Part shown: positions 1 through 9,353 of the stretch, in pieces
Layout of the letters: every line of letters starts with the position of its first letter
Position numbering within the stretch: position 1 is the stretch's first letter
From: Candidatus Methylacidithermus pantelleriae
Lineage (GTDB): Bacteria; Verrucomicrobiota; Verrucomicrobiia; Methylacidiphilales; Methylacidiphilaceae
Reading direction: 5' to 3'
Length of the DNA stretch: 64,000 bases
Assembly (NCBI RefSeq): GCF_905250085.1
Contig: NZ_CAJNOB010000070.1
Span: 16,869-80,868 of the forward strand
Translations under genes and position numbers: made by a program
The notes under the pieces: model-generated
Seen by the model: the letters and a program-made list of their open reading frames with translations, nothing else
The model's database searches: none
What the model was told of the DNA's origin: nothing

Positions 1-688
1 CGAATCCGAAACAAGCGCACCAGTGCGTACGGAGGGACACCCCAAGGACCGGCCCGTCACACCATCGGCCTCTACTAAAGCCTCCACCAAGCCTTTATCC
101 AAGAAGGAGCCTTTTTCCTCGACCCGGAACTCTCAAGTTAGCGTTTCTTCGGAAGAAGGATCAACAATTCGCGATGGGAACGAGTGTGCTAACACTGCTT
201 TGACCCGTGACCAGGCTTCCTCTCCGTCCGGAAGAGATGCTCAGGGACTTCCGAACGGACCCATCGTAGTGGATTTCCGAACTCGGGAATTTCTGGAGCT
301 TAAACGAATTGCCCGAGAGCTAGGAGGAAACCTTATCATTACGATCGAAACTCGAGGCATTGCGCCCGCAGACCTTATCATACCCTTGAAAAATTCGGGC
401 CTTTTTGACGTGACAACCCAAGACGGCCGTGTGTTTGTGGTCACTTCCAACGTGGAAGCCCAAAAACGGCGTTTGGAGGAAGAGATCGAAGCGCTGAGCC
501 GCCGGCAAGCAGCGCTTCTCCAAAATATCGGCGTGCTCGAAAAGTTCCGCGAAGGACACTCCCCTTCCGATGGGAAGCCGGAGAACATAACCCCGGCTGC
601 CACAGGATCGGATAGCCCAGCTCCCAGGGAAGCCATCCCGTCGGAGTCTTCCGCTACAGAGGAACCTCTGGCCAAGGCTGCTCCGTAA
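1..688 (+). CDS. Hypothetical protein, 5' end probably outside window
   Basis: The reading frame is open from the window edge to the stop at 686-688. A GTG at 23 could be a start, but nothing shows that the gene does not begin earlier, so it is treated as partial. The N-terminal ~75 residues are Ser/Thr/Lys-rich and low in complexity. A compact alpha/beta segment follows (around residues 80-145 from the GTG: VVDFRTREFLELKRIARELGG, then LFDVTTQDGRVFVVTS), then a short Glu/Arg/Leu-rich coiled-coil-like helix and a polar tail. I do not recognise the family. It precedes a secreted-protein gene by 10 bp and lies upstream of the VirB2/3/4-like genes, so it may belong to that cluster; this is inference from position only. 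Confidence 0.55.
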   Translation, partial: ESETSAPVRTEGHPKDRPVTPSASTKASTKPLSKKEPFSSTRNSQVSVSSEEGSTIRDGNECANTALTRDQASSPSGRDAQGLPNGPIVVDFRTREFLELKRIARELGGNLIITIETRGIAPADLIIPLKNSGLFDVTTQDGRVFVVTSNVEAQKRRLEEEIEALSRRQAALLQNIGVLEKFREGHSPSDGKPENITPAATGSDSPAPREAIPSESSATEEPLAKAAP

Positions 689-734
689 GCAAACAAAGGT
701 GTGTCCGTGGGAATGGGTCGGTTTTTTTCCTGTC

Positions 735-1589
735 ATGCGTGTGCGGCAAGAAGGTTTCTTTTGTTTCGACTTGGTCAGTGTTAGCCGTTATGGGTGGGCA
801 ATCTCGTTGCTTGGGCTTCTCCATGCCGGCTGGCTCCAAGCAGTGGAGTTCCCTGATATTTTCGAACTGTTCGGTAATGGCCGCAGAACGCCCTTTCTGA
901 GCCCAGCACCTTCTGAGGGTTCTTCTACGGAGAAGCAGAGATTATCGAACCCGCTGGAACTTGCGGTTTCCAAGCCTCCCTTGAGTGGGGCGTACAGCCA
1001 GTTACTCCCGTTTTTTCGCGCTCCCGTGCTTAGAACACCGAAAGCTCTTTGGGTGCTCTCTTGGATTGAAGCCGACGGACATCGATCCGCCCCTATCCCT
1101 TGGTGGGTTGACCGGCAGGGCAACGGACACGCTCTGCTGGAGGCAGTTCTCCCGATTGGGGAGGAAACCCTTCCTGAAAGAAAACCGCTGTGCCTCAAAT
1201 TTTCCCAAATCCTTAGCGTCTATTTGACTCGGTCTGGAGAGCTTTATCCGGTTGCATCGCAAGTCTGGCTTTCCATTCCTCGTAAGGAAGGTGAACCGGA
1301 AGTCTTTGCCAGTGGCGTTGGTGCATGGAAAGCGCATAGCCCTCTTTTTGTGCGAAGAGTTGTCTACCAGCCATATCGACAAGCCGTCGAACGGCTCGTA
1401 GCTCTCGCCCACGACCGCCTCTGCCCAGAAGCTTGTGACGAACTTTTGCACAAGCAGTGGCCGGACGTTCTCCTGGAGGAAAGACCGTTAGGCAATGCAC
1501 CCCTGGAACCCAAGACGCCGTCTAGGGAAAAGGTCTGGGCACTTGCCCCTCTAACGCGTCCCGTTACCCCTGTTGGAGATCCACCCTGA
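735..1589 (+). CDS. Putative secreted protein of unknown function
   Basis: The ATG at 735 is preferred because it places an N-terminal hydrophobic signal-like segment (GWAISLLGLLHAGWLQA) about 20 residues in; a GTG at 699 in the same frame is an alternative. The mature part (~250 aa) is Pro-rich with no motif I recognise, and its tail is Pro/Thr/Arg-rich. It follows the partial first gene closely and is separated from the VirB2-like gene by 1.1 kb without a convincing gene. Export is inferred from the signal-like N-terminus; function is unknown. It may be an accessory component of the neighbouring T4SS-like cluster. Confidence 0.6.
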   Translation: MRVRQEGFFCFDLVSVSRYGWAISLLGLLHAGWLQAVEFPDIFELFGNGRRTPFLSPAPSEGSSTEKQRLSNPLELAVSKPPLSGAYSQLLPFFRAPVLRTPKALWVLSWIEADGHRSAPIPWWVDRQGNGHALLEAVLPIGEETLPERKPLCLKFSQILSVYLTRSGELYPVASQVWLSIPRKEGEPEVFASGVGAWKAHSPLFVRRVVYQPYRQAVERLVALAHDRLCPEACDELLHKQWPDVLLEERPLGNAPLEPKTPSREKVWALAPLTRPVTPVGDPP

Positions 1590-2717
1590 TCCGACTAAGA
1601 ACCCCTACCACTTGCGAATCCCGGTCAATCCGACTGGGAAAACCGCAAGAGAAAAGTACCTCTGAACCGATCTCTCCAAGGGAACGAGGGAGTTGCTTTG
1701 GACCCAATCGAAGTGCCGCGGATTTCCTTTCTCCCCGAACGAGCGGAAAAGGTAGAAGCATCCCTCTGACTTCTATGGTTTCATCCTCCTCATGTGATCC
1801 GTTTCCCTTTCCTTGGCTGTGTGGATCCTTTTTAAAAAAAACAAGTTGTGTCCCCCCCGACAAAGGCTCTTAGCCAAACCCCACCTTGGTTCCAACCAAT
1901 CCTTGGGCTATCAGGATCTTACCTTCATGCCGAATCTTGCCATAGACCTTAGCCTATGGATCGAGCGAGGGCGTGCATAGCTCCGAAGGCGTCTTTGAAA
2001 AAGCACCAATATCAGCCCTGCTGACCACGGCAGGCACCCAAATGTTACTGGAGCCCCTGTCTCTAGAGACCATCCCTCGTGCCACAAGCGCCGCAGCAAC
2101 GATGCCGTCACTTCCGGCCACTCCTCCCAAGACGGTCACTGTGTTCGCGACGGGAAGGGGTTTGCCGATTGCTGCGACGTCCACAAGATTTCCTAGGGAT
2201 CTTGCACTTTCGCTAGGAGCAGGACGGGTAGCCGGACTCTACCCAAGACCTGCGTGCACTCCACATTCCCACATCGACCCAGCAGCGTGAGCGTGAACGA
2301 TCCGGAAGCGTTGTATCCCGAAATTCAATCCGGTTGGCAGGCAAGAGACGTGGACAGCAAAAATTGACCAAGGTTGGACAGAGTTCGCCTACTTCTTCCT
2401 AAGGATAGACAGCCCAAAAGGGGTTGTTTCCGCTTCACGGCGTTGCGCTGCCGAAGCTTCGTTCCCCCTTTCATGCGCACCGGTGCGTATGCTCGACATG
2501 TCGCCTTTCAAAGGGACACGTGGCGAACGCAACAGGTGCCCTAGGGCTCCTTTCCTCTGGACATTGCAAAGCCGACGCCGTGTTAACTTTTTCAGGTGTC
2601 TCTTAGTCGCTTGGTCGTCCAAGCAAAGTGTATCGCAGGGCAAGAGGACGCACTGGGAAGCATTCTCAATCGCATCGACCCCAGCACGATTTTCAAGACC
2701 TCCCTATTACTAACGGT
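1590..2717. other. Long intergenic region with a palindrome, no convincing gene
   Basis: About 1.1 kb between the secreted-protein gene and the pilin-like gene. Short open frames exist on both strands, but none has a start signal or a recognisable product. One minus-strand frame (1954-2184) has a Gly/Val/Ala-rich composition that could be a decayed coding fragment, unidentified. The most distinct feature is the near-perfect palindrome at 2473-2490. The region may hold the promoter of the VirB2-like gene. Confidence 0.5.
2473..2490. repeat. Palindrome with CGCACCGGTGCG core
   Basis: The 18-bp sequence ATGCGCACCGGTGCGTAT is self-complementary except for one pair of positions. The 12-bp core CGCACCGGTGCG recurs exactly at 38144-38155, and with one change (CGCACCAGTGCG) at 16-27. 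It could be a protein-binding site or a remnant end of a small mobile element. Confidence 0.5.
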
Positions 2718-3050
2718 ATGAAGACATATACGCACGTTTCCGTTTTTTGGAGGATGGCCCTGTTTGCAGGGATTTGTGCTTTGGTGTTGGTAGCTGGCGA
2801 CCTTAGCGCCCAGGTGGCAGGAGGGACGAATGTCGCTCCCCCAGAGTCAGGAGACAGCGGCCAGGTGATCTTCAACGTCCGGAACCTTGTCACCGACTGG
2901 GCGTTCCAGATTGCCATTGTGATGCTCGTGTTCGGCGCGATCATGTGGTTTTTCAACCGGCCAGCTTTCACCATCGGTGCGCTGGTGGCAGCTGCGATCA
3001 TCTATGGAGGTCCCCACTTAGCACAGGCCCTTAAATCGGTGGCCAGATAA
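2718..3050 (+). CDS. virB2: VirB2/TrbC-like pilin subunit
   Basis: This predicted 110-residue protein has the layout of a conjugative pilin precursor: a signal-like hydrophobic N-terminus (MALFAGICALVLVAGDLSAQ), a short polar segment (residues ~35-60), and two closely spaced hydrophobic helices (WAFQIAIVMLVFGAIMWFF and FTIGALVAAAIIYGG) separated by a short basic turn. VirB2 and TrbC proteins are of this size and topology and form the T4SS pilus. The start at 2718 is chosen because it gives a direct signal sequence; the upstream in-frame extension looks non-coding. The VirB3- and VirB4-like genes follow on the same strand, which is the usual order and strengthens the call. Sequence similarity to named VirB2 cannot be measured here. 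Confidence 0.7.
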   Translation: MKTYTHVSVFWRMALFAGICALVLVAGDLSAQVAGGTNVAPPESGDSGQVIFNVRNLVTDWAFQIAIVMLVFGAIMWFFNRPAFTIGALVAAAIIYGGPHLAQALKSVAR

Positions 3051-3135
3051 TGATAAATCCCCGCTAGAAAGGCTCTCCTTAGCCAAGAGGGGGGTCTTTC
3101 TCTCTTTGGCCCAGACTTAACAAAACTTTCTACCA

Positions 3136-3543
3136 ATGTATCCCGCACCGCTGCCATCACCCTATTATCGAGGAGGCTTTTCTCCTGGGCCTTCCTCGCC
3201 CTTGGTGGCTTCATGGCCACCGGAAAAGACCCACTCTGCAAAGGAGCTTCCTGCCACCAAGTCCGTCGTTTTAGCCAACGAGAAGGACACCTTCCTTGGT
3301 TTGGAAGGACCTTCCATCTTCCTCCCAACGTTTTGTTTCCTCATTTGGCATAAATTTACGGGCAATTTCTTCGCCAGCTGCGTAGTTTTTCTTTTAGTTT
3401 ACTTCTTTTTGCGAATTTACCTGCGCGACAAGCCCAAGTACTTTCTCCGCTTCATACTGGACTGGTACCAGCTCCCCAAACATTACGAACATCGTTTTCA
3501 TCACCCAGAAGAACCCTTTCGTCCGGAGTGCATTTTCGTTTGA
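3136..3543 (+). CDS. virB3: VirB3-like inner-membrane T4SS protein
   Basis: This 135-aa protein has a Pro/Ser-rich N-terminal extension (~55 aa), then a hydrophobic region (roughly residues 60-95: IFLPTFCFLIW, then FFASCVVFLLVYFFLRIYL), and a charged C-terminus with DKPKYFLRFILDW. VirB3 proteins are short inner-membrane proteins with an N-terminal hydrophobic hairpin and the gene stands immediately before virB4, as here (12 bp between its stop and the ATG at 3556). The N-terminal extension is longer than in typical VirB3. The call rests on position, size and topology. Confidence 0.65.
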   Translation: MYPAPLPSPYYRGGFSPGPSSPLVASWPPEKTHSAKELPATKSVVLANEKDTFLGLEGPSIFLPTFCFLIWHKFTGNFFASCVVFLLVYFFLRIYLRDKPKYFLRFILDWYQLPKHYEHRFHHPEEPFRPECIFV

Positions 3544-3555
3544 TGGTTTTTGTTT

Positions 3556-6321
3556 ATGGAAGGCAAAGTAACACAGTTTCCCAAACTCTTTGGAAATCTC
3601 CGCCGACTGTTTCTAAAAAACCAAAGTTTTACCGCGAAGGGCGCGCCCGTGTACGTTGATTGGGCGGATGCTTGCCCGTACTGCGGCGTGTACGACCGCT
3701 ATGTGGTCGACAAATTTGGGGCCGTTCATGCGATGTATCGTACGTTTTTCCCCCAGTCCGACATCGCCACCGTCGAGCGCTTAATCGATCTTCAAAACCA
3801 GTTGCGTCTCATCTTATTGCAACTTCCGCCCGATATTGTTCAAACCCAGCATCTCTTTACGTGCAACGGGGATTACGGACCTCTTTTAAGCGAGTTTGCC
3901 AAAATCCCAACGCACCCGCGCCTGGCGGGGTTGCGACGCCGAAAGGTTCACCGTCTTTGGAACCGGATGCTACAGCGAGGCCTTGTTCGCATCGAAACTC
4001 ACTCGGTTGTCTCGGCCCTCCCTGCTGTAAGCCAAAGGAAAAGCGAGTGGCAAGAACGGGTGCACGGAGGAAGCACCGCAGCCATCGAAAGACGAAGGAT
4101 CACAAGGGATGAGTTTGACGCAGCCGCGGCAACTCTTTCGGCCGCAGAACAGGTTTTGATGGATGTTTTTCGGCGTGCGGGAGCCCGTTTATTACCCATG
4201 GGGCCTGAGGAATTGGCTGATTACTTCTTTCGGCTATGGAATCCGGGTCTAGCCGTCGAAGGAGGAATGCGTGTCCAGTACGATTATCACCGGATGCCGT
4301 TTGTAGATGCCTGGATGGTTCAAGAGGTCAATCTCACTCGGGACGTTCTTCAGATTGGGGATTACTATCATTCCGTAGTCTCTTTGGTTGGGCTTCCTCT
4401 AGAGACACGTCCTCGAGATATCGAACGTCTCACAGTCAACCTGCCATTCCGGGACGTCCGTGTCACCCTGACCGTTCGTAGAACCGATAAGCTCCAGCGG
4501 ATGGAACGACTTCGCCATCGGATCGATGCTGCGGACCAACGGATGAAGCTGGGGTTAAACGCGATTGAAATGTTTTATAAACCTCATGACGACCGAAGAG
4601 AATCGGGGGTTCATAATATCGAAGCTTGGATGCAGATCGAAGAAGCGCAATCTTTGTTGCGCGATCTCCGGTCGGGTGAAGATGAATTGGTAGAAATCCA
4701 ACTGACGGTCCATCTTTGGCACAAGGATCCAGAAGAAGTCCGGCGTCGTCAGAAGCTATTGCTCAACCGTTTTGGAGATCTTGCGCGCGCTCGTGGTTGG
4801 GTAGAACGAACCGGGCTCCTTCCGGTTCTCCTTTCCGATATGCCCTGCGTCTATGCGCCCCTGACACGCCCCTTCTTCGTGCGCTGCCGCATGGCGGCAG
4901 ACCTCATGCCCATCTGCCGAGGTCTTGAAAGCGAGGAACGTCCTGTTTTCCTTTTTGGGAACACCACTGGAGGACTTGTGGGTTTGGATCTCGAAGACAA
5001 GCGCAACGAAGGTGCATCGATGCTTTATATTAGCGGTGTCAAGGGTTCGGGAAAAAGTGCGCTTGCCCAGCTCATCCTGCTTCGCGCCATAACACCAGAA
5101 TCGGTTGTCATCATCATTGATAAAGGAACCAGTTACGATCGACTCGTTCAATGGCTCGGAGGGGCGACGGTTCGCTTGGATTCCAAACATCCTATTTGTT
5201 TTAACCCTTTCGAAGTCTACGTTCAGCGCAAGGAAGTAGAATCCCTCGTGGAACCCACTGCCTCAGAACTGTCACGGGTGGTCCAATGTTTGGAGATTTT
5301 AGCCGTTGGAAAAAACGACCAACCTTTGACCACAGCTGAACGCAATATTATCGAGACGGTTGCTCGGCAAACCTTTTCGAACGCAGTGAAAGCTCGAGCC
5401 AAACTGGTTACTTTGGACGATTTCTGTAAACAGCTGAGCTATCGGACGGACGGTTCTTCTCTTCTTGAGAGATTGAAGCCTTTCGTCGACGGAAGGTACC
5501 GACAGTGGTTTAATGGTGCAACGCAACTTCACCTAAAAAGTAAAATCGTACATTTTGATTTCGAGCATGTTTCGCGAGACGAGGGACTAGCCCGCGTTCT
5601 CATTCCGATAGCGACGCTCTTTGTGTCCGATTTGATTTATACATATCCCAATGTTTTTAAAATTCTTGTGTTTGGCGAGATGTGGCAGCACGTAAATAAC
5701 GAATACACCGCTAATCTCATTATTGATGCTTTTAAAACCTATCGGAAGAAGCGTTGCGCAGTTATCGGGGAATCCCAGGCGATTTTGGATTTGGCGGACA
5801 ATCCGAAAGTAGCAAAAGCGGTTATCCAAAATGTCGATACCTGGCTCATGCTGCCTCAGGGAAGCGAAGCACATGTGGAGTTTGCTGTACGTGAGCTCGA
5901 GCTTACCGAAGGCCAAAGAGATTGTCTTCTTAATCTCAAGCAAAGATCGAGAGTTCATCCCCATGGAGCCGTTGAGATGTGGCGTGAGGCTTTCTACTTG
6001 CGGGGAAGGGGGATGGATAGGCTCTCCGGGATTGTTCGGGTCGAAATGGAACCGGAAGAGTACTGGATTACTACAACGACCCCACAGGATCAACCGGTGT
6101 GGCAAGCTGCCTTAGACGCGTTCGGTGGGCACATGGGCAAGGCGGTGGAATTTCTGGCCCGTCGATATCCCACAGGGGTGTTGGCGGAGCATGATGTTTC
6201 GATGCTCCAGCGGGAGGTCAACGGGGTTCAAGAATCCGCTCCAAAGCCTTCCTTACCATCTGAGAGCACTCCAGAGCTAAGATCAAGTCTTTTTGCTGAA
6301 GGGAAGGAGGCCCGTTGGTGA
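3556..6321 (+). CDS. virB4: VirB4-family T4SS ATPase
   Basis: This is a 921-residue AAA+/RecA-like ATPase, the size expected for VirB4, which energises pilus assembly and substrate transfer at the inner membrane. A Walker A motif GVKGSGKSALA lies at about residue 493. A Walker B-like segment ILVFGEMW lies at about residue 703; most VirB4 proteins have an Asp-Glu pair there, so the Gly before Glu is unusual. The N-terminal half holds the helical VirB4 domain, with a CPYC pair near residue 36. ATG at 3556 is preferred to the TTG at 3550. The stop codon TGA overlaps the GTG start of the next gene (GTGA), which indicates translational coupling. Confidence 0.88.
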   Translation: MEGKVTQFPKLFGNLRRLFLKNQSFTAKGAPVYVDWADACPYCGVYDRYVVDKFGAVHAMYRTFFPQSDIATVERLIDLQNQLRLILLQLPPDIVQTQHLFTCNGDYGPLLSEFAKIPTHPRLAGLRRRKVHRLWNRMLQRGLVRIETHSVVSALPAVSQRKSEWQERVHGGSTAAIERRRITRDEFDAAAATLSAAEQVLMDVFRRAGARLLPMGPEELADYFFRLWNPGLAVEGGMRVQYDYHRMPFVDAWMVQEVNLTRDVLQIGDYYHSVVSLVGLPLETRPRDIERLTVNLPFRDVRVTLTVRRTDKLQRMERLRHRIDAADQRMKLGLNAIEMFYKPHDDRRESGVHNIEAWMQIEEAQSLLRDLRSGEDELVEIQLTVHLWHKDPEEVRRRQKLLLNRFGDLARARGWVERTGLLPVLLSDMPCVYAPLTRPFFVRCRMAADLMPICRGLESEERPVFLFGNTTGGLVGLDLEDKRNEGASMLYISGVKGSGKSALAQLILLRAITPESVVIIIDKGTSYDRLVQWLGGATVRLDSKHPICFNPFEVYVQRKEVESLVEPTASELSRVVQCLEILAVGKNDQPLTTAERNIIETVARQTFSNAVKARAKLVTLDDFCKQLSYRTDGSSLLERLKPFVDGRYRQWFNGATQLHLKSKIVHFDFEHVSRDEGLARVLIPIATLFVSDLIYTYPNVFKILVFGEMWQHVNNEYTANLIIDAFKTYRKKRCAVIGESQAILDLADNPKVAKAVIQNVDTWLMLPQGSEAHVEFAVRELELTEGQRDCLLNLKQRSRVHPHGAVEMWREAFYLRGRGMDRLSGIVRVEMEPEEYWITTTTPQDQPVWQAALDAFGGHMGKAVEFLARRYPTGVLAEHDVSMLQREVNGVQESAPKPSLPSESTPELRSSLFAEGKEARW

Positions 6322-8810
6322 GTATTTTTTCTTCACTGTCAGGATCCGCAGCGTTGGGGGTTTTTCTACTGGCCACCTGCGCTTTTGCGCTGCAAGTTGA
6401 TGAACAACTTGACCAAGATCCAGTGCTCGCGGGCTGTGGCGGCGCTGACCGGGTCCTCAAGTGGATACTGTCTGACTCTGAGGGTTCTTCACTCTTGACT
6501 CCGGAATGGCTTGACTCGGTCATCCTCCGGTGGATGCGGGGGACAGAAGCGCAAAAAGTCGTCAGTGAAGATCTCAGACGTGGAGACGGTTTGCTTGCTG
6601 ACGCTTTGGAAGAAAGTTTCGAGCTCCTTCACATAGGGGGCCAGAGTGCCCGCGACGAAGTCCGCAAGCTAACCGAAAAAAAAGAAAGCCAACTATGGTG
6701 GGCTCTTATCGGTAACCCAAGAAGCATTGCCCCGCTGCGACGCTACGTCCTTCAAATGCCCGAGGACGGGCCGTCTCGACTCTTTGCGCTCTCCGCGTGG
6801 TGGTCGAAGGAAGGACAAACCTTTCCGGACAGTGTCATGGAGACCGCCTTGCGGGCTGTCAACGCACCGATCACGTGCGCACCCCAGGATTGGGAGGAAC
6901 GCTGGGAGCAAGGAAAAAAATTAAGCCTAGGTGAAAATACGGCGCGAGGAACTCTGTATGTTTTGGGCCGTTTTCCACGAAAAGCGGGTACTTTCTACGA
7001 TCTTGTCTGGCAACAGTGCTGGCAACAGCTGACAACAGATCCCGCTTACTGGGAGGAATATCAGAAGCGACTAATGCAGTGCAAGGCGGCCTATCGCTTT
7101 GCATGTCAATCTCTTGTCCATGCTTTTCACACTCCCGAAGGAAAAAAATTTTTTGAACATTATTTAGGTGTCGATCCGATCCATTCTCAGCTTGTCGGGC
7201 GTGGCCGCTGGCTTTGGGAGGGGCTTGTCGGGAAAGATCGGCCGTATCATCCGGCATTTCAGGACATAGCCTACCAAAGGCTTCTCCAGAAGCTTTCTGC
7301 CGGGGATGAGCGGTATCAGGACTTTTTTTTGTGGCATTTGACGCGACCTGCTGAGGCTTTGAGTGAAGCTGCCAGGGAAGCTCTGACGGAGGCAATGATC
7401 CGGGAGGAATCCATCGCCCGGCTTGCGCTGGAGAGCATCTGGGATGCGGGTCCCCTTTGGATCAATCGGTTGGAGCAGACGGCTGCGTGGCGGAGCGGAG
7501 AAGTAACCAAAGACAAAACTACCAGCGACATCCGTCGTGCGTACGCCCAAGGAGAATTAACGAGGGACAGCCTGTTGGCGATTTCTGGTGAGATCGCTTT
7601 GTTTTTGCGCGCAAGCGATTGGGCATGGAGCTCTCTTTTTTGTGAGGGCGCCGCAAAAAGCCTTTCAGCCTTTCTCCGGAGAAGCGTACCGAAACTACCT
7701 CTTTTTTCACCCTCGTACGCCCTGGCGTGGGCCGATACGCTTTTACAAAACGATCCAGAGGCCTTTCGAGCATTTGGACAATGGGTGGCTCTCCGCAAGC
7801 CTGCAGAAGGGGGAATGGCACTTTCCCAGTACCCGTCGTGGTTGAAACGAGCCGATGATCAGTTGCGAACGGCCATTCGCCAGGGAAGCGTCATCTTCAA
7901 CGAGGAAGCTCAACGTTTTATCGATCTTTTTGTCCAGTGGAGCGATCGAGAAGGATGGAACGTGGTCGAAAACCATCTGAAACGTGAAACCCTGTTGGCA
8001 CAGGAGTTACGAGAGCTTTTGATGACCCAGTGGCGGATGGATCGAGATGCTTTCTGGAAATGGTATGGGATTTTGTGCCACCTTCCGGCGGCCGAATCCC
8101 TTCGAGAGAGAACTTCCGAAGCTATTACGATTGCCGGAGCCGCTGCGGATATTCTCGATGGAGTTGCGAGCTTTGATTATGGCGTTGCGGACGCGTCAGT
8201 CCCCATTTGGACGGAACTATGGAAAGACGCAAGCAAACGACAGATGGTCTGTCGAGCAATCCTCCAGGCGGACGGTTTAAGTGAGCTTAACTCCCTTTTG
8301 GTTCAAGCCACAGAAAACACTGTGGAACTTCCCTCCGAAAAGGAACTCATCGCTCGAATGGCCAGGGGAATGGGCAAGCTACCGCAGGATGAAGAAATCA
8401 CTTCACTTCTCCGGCGAGATCCCGGAATAACACGAACGCTTGTCGCCCAATGCCTCGAATCGAACGGCTTTCGCGAGCGCTGGGAAAAAAGCGTTTTTCT
8501 CAGCATCGAGCTTGGGGGGCAGGCCCCCTTCGTCGCCCACTGGATCCACCAAAAGAAAGACGCGGTGAACGCGTGGAAGGAAGCTTTCGCTAAGGCACTC
8601 GAAAAATCTCCTCCTCTTTTGAGTTATGCCATTCGGCGAATGGCCGCTGCACGCGGTGGGGATCTCTTTTGGGGAGCCGAGATTCGCAAACTTGAGGACA
8701 CCGTGATGACCACCGTGTCAACGGAGCGGCTTTTTTGGGAAAACCTCCTCACAGATAAGACAGGAGGTATTGAGTCCTATGCGAAGCAAAAGTTTCCCTC
8801 AAATCCATAG
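6318..8810 (+). CDS. Exported 830-aa helical protein of unknown function
   Basis: The GTG at 6318 overlaps the virB4 stop by four bases and is preceded by GAAGGAGG, a strong ribosome binding site that decides this start. The N-terminus (SGSAALGVFLLATCAFALQ) is a signal peptide candidate. The remainder is rich in Trp, Leu, Ala, Arg and Glu, strongly helical, and reads like a long alpha-solenoid (HEAT/TPR-like spacing) without a repeat that I can align by eye. I see no catalytic motif. Tight coupling to virB4 implies a role in the same machine, perhaps a periplasmic scaffold. No family assigned. Confidence 0.75.
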   Translation: MSIFSSLSGSAALGVFLLATCAFALQVDEQLDQDPVLAGCGGADRVLKWILSDSEGSSLLTPEWLDSVILRWMRGTEAQKVVSEDLRRGDGLLADALEESFELLHIGGQSARDEVRKLTEKKESQLWWALIGNPRSIAPLRRYVLQMPEDGPSRLFALSAWWSKEGQTFPDSVMETALRAVNAPITCAPQDWEERWEQGKKLSLGENTARGTLYVLGRFPRKAGTFYDLVWQQCWQQLTTDPAYWEEYQKRLMQCKAAYRFACQSLVHAFHTPEGKKFFEHYLGVDPIHSQLVGRGRWLWEGLVGKDRPYHPAFQDIAYQRLLQKLSAGDERYQDFFLWHLTRPAEALSEAAREALTEAMIREESIARLALESIWDAGPLWINRLEQTAAWRSGEVTKDKTTSDIRRAYAQGELTRDSLLAISGEIALFLRASDWAWSSLFCEGAAKSLSAFLRRSVPKLPLFSPSYALAWADTLLQNDPEAFRAFGQWVALRKPAEGGMALSQYPSWLKRADDQLRTAIRQGSVIFNEEAQRFIDLFVQWSDREGWNVVENHLKRETLLAQELRELLMTQWRMDRDAFWKWYGILCHLPAAESLRERTSEAITIAGAAADILDGVASFDYGVADASVPIWTELWKDASKRQMVCRAILQADGLSELNSLLVQATENTVELPSEKELIARMARGMGKLPQDEEITSLLRRDPGITRTLVAQCLESNGFRERWEKSVFLSIELGGQAPFVAHWIHQKKDAVNAWKEAFAKALEKSPPLLSYAIRRMAAARGGDLFWGAEIRKLEDTVMTTVSTERLFWENLLTDKTGGIESYAKQKFPSNP

Positions 8811-9288
8811 AATCCGGATCGGGTTTTTGTCTGCTTTCGTCTCAATCTTTTCATTTGGATGTGCAACCCAGCCGTACTCGCAATACGACAGTACTACCCG
8901 GCAATTTGTCGACAACTTGGAACGGTACGGATCCATCGCCGGCGCAGGAGCTGCCGGCTTTTTTGCCGGTAAAGAAATCGGCAAGTCGGACACCGCCGGA
9001 GCTGTAGGAGCGATCGTCGGAACAGCTGCGATGTACGGCGTCCACAAATTTTCCGACCGAAAACGGATGGATGCTTATCTTCAGGGGAAAGCCGAGGGAA
9101 AAGCCGATGCTATTGCGGAGATTCTCAACGACAAGTGGACACGAGAGGCCAAATACGGGCTGCCGCCGGAAGGTCACACTCCGTCCATGCCGAAGTATCG
9201 CTCCACATATGTTCCTAGCCGAAAGGATCCGGCTACGGGGGTTGAATACCCTGGTACTTATCAAACCATTCCAGTCTATAGTCATTGA
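8779..9288 (+). CDS. Putative lipoprotein with glycine zipper
   Basis: A protein of ~169 aa overlapping the end of the preceding gene by 32 bp. The N-terminus is a lipoprotein signal: basic residues, a hydrophobic stretch, then FSFGC with the Cys as probable lipidation site. Residues ~55-95 form a glycine-zipper-like membrane-associating segment (AGAGAAGFFAGKEIG, then TAGAVGAIVGTAAMYG). The C-terminal part is polar with Pro/Tyr. T4SS clusters commonly encode an outer-membrane lipoprotein (VirB7-like), but this one is longer and I infer only outer-membrane attachment. ATG at 8779 preferred to TTG at 8770. Confidence 0.7.
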   Translation: MRSKSFPQIHRIRIGFLSAFVSIFSFGCATQPYSQYDSTTRQFVDNLERYGSIAGAGAAGFFAGKEIGKSDTAGAVGAIVGTAAMYGVHKFSDRKRMDAYLQGKAEGKADAIAEILNDKWTREAKYGLPPEGHTPSMPKYRSTYVPSRKDPATGVEYPGTYQTIPVYSH

Positions 9289-9353
9289 TAAAACGAAACA
9301 AATGAGCTTCCTCTAAGCAGTTTACGGACGAAAACATGATGGAGGGTAAAGAT

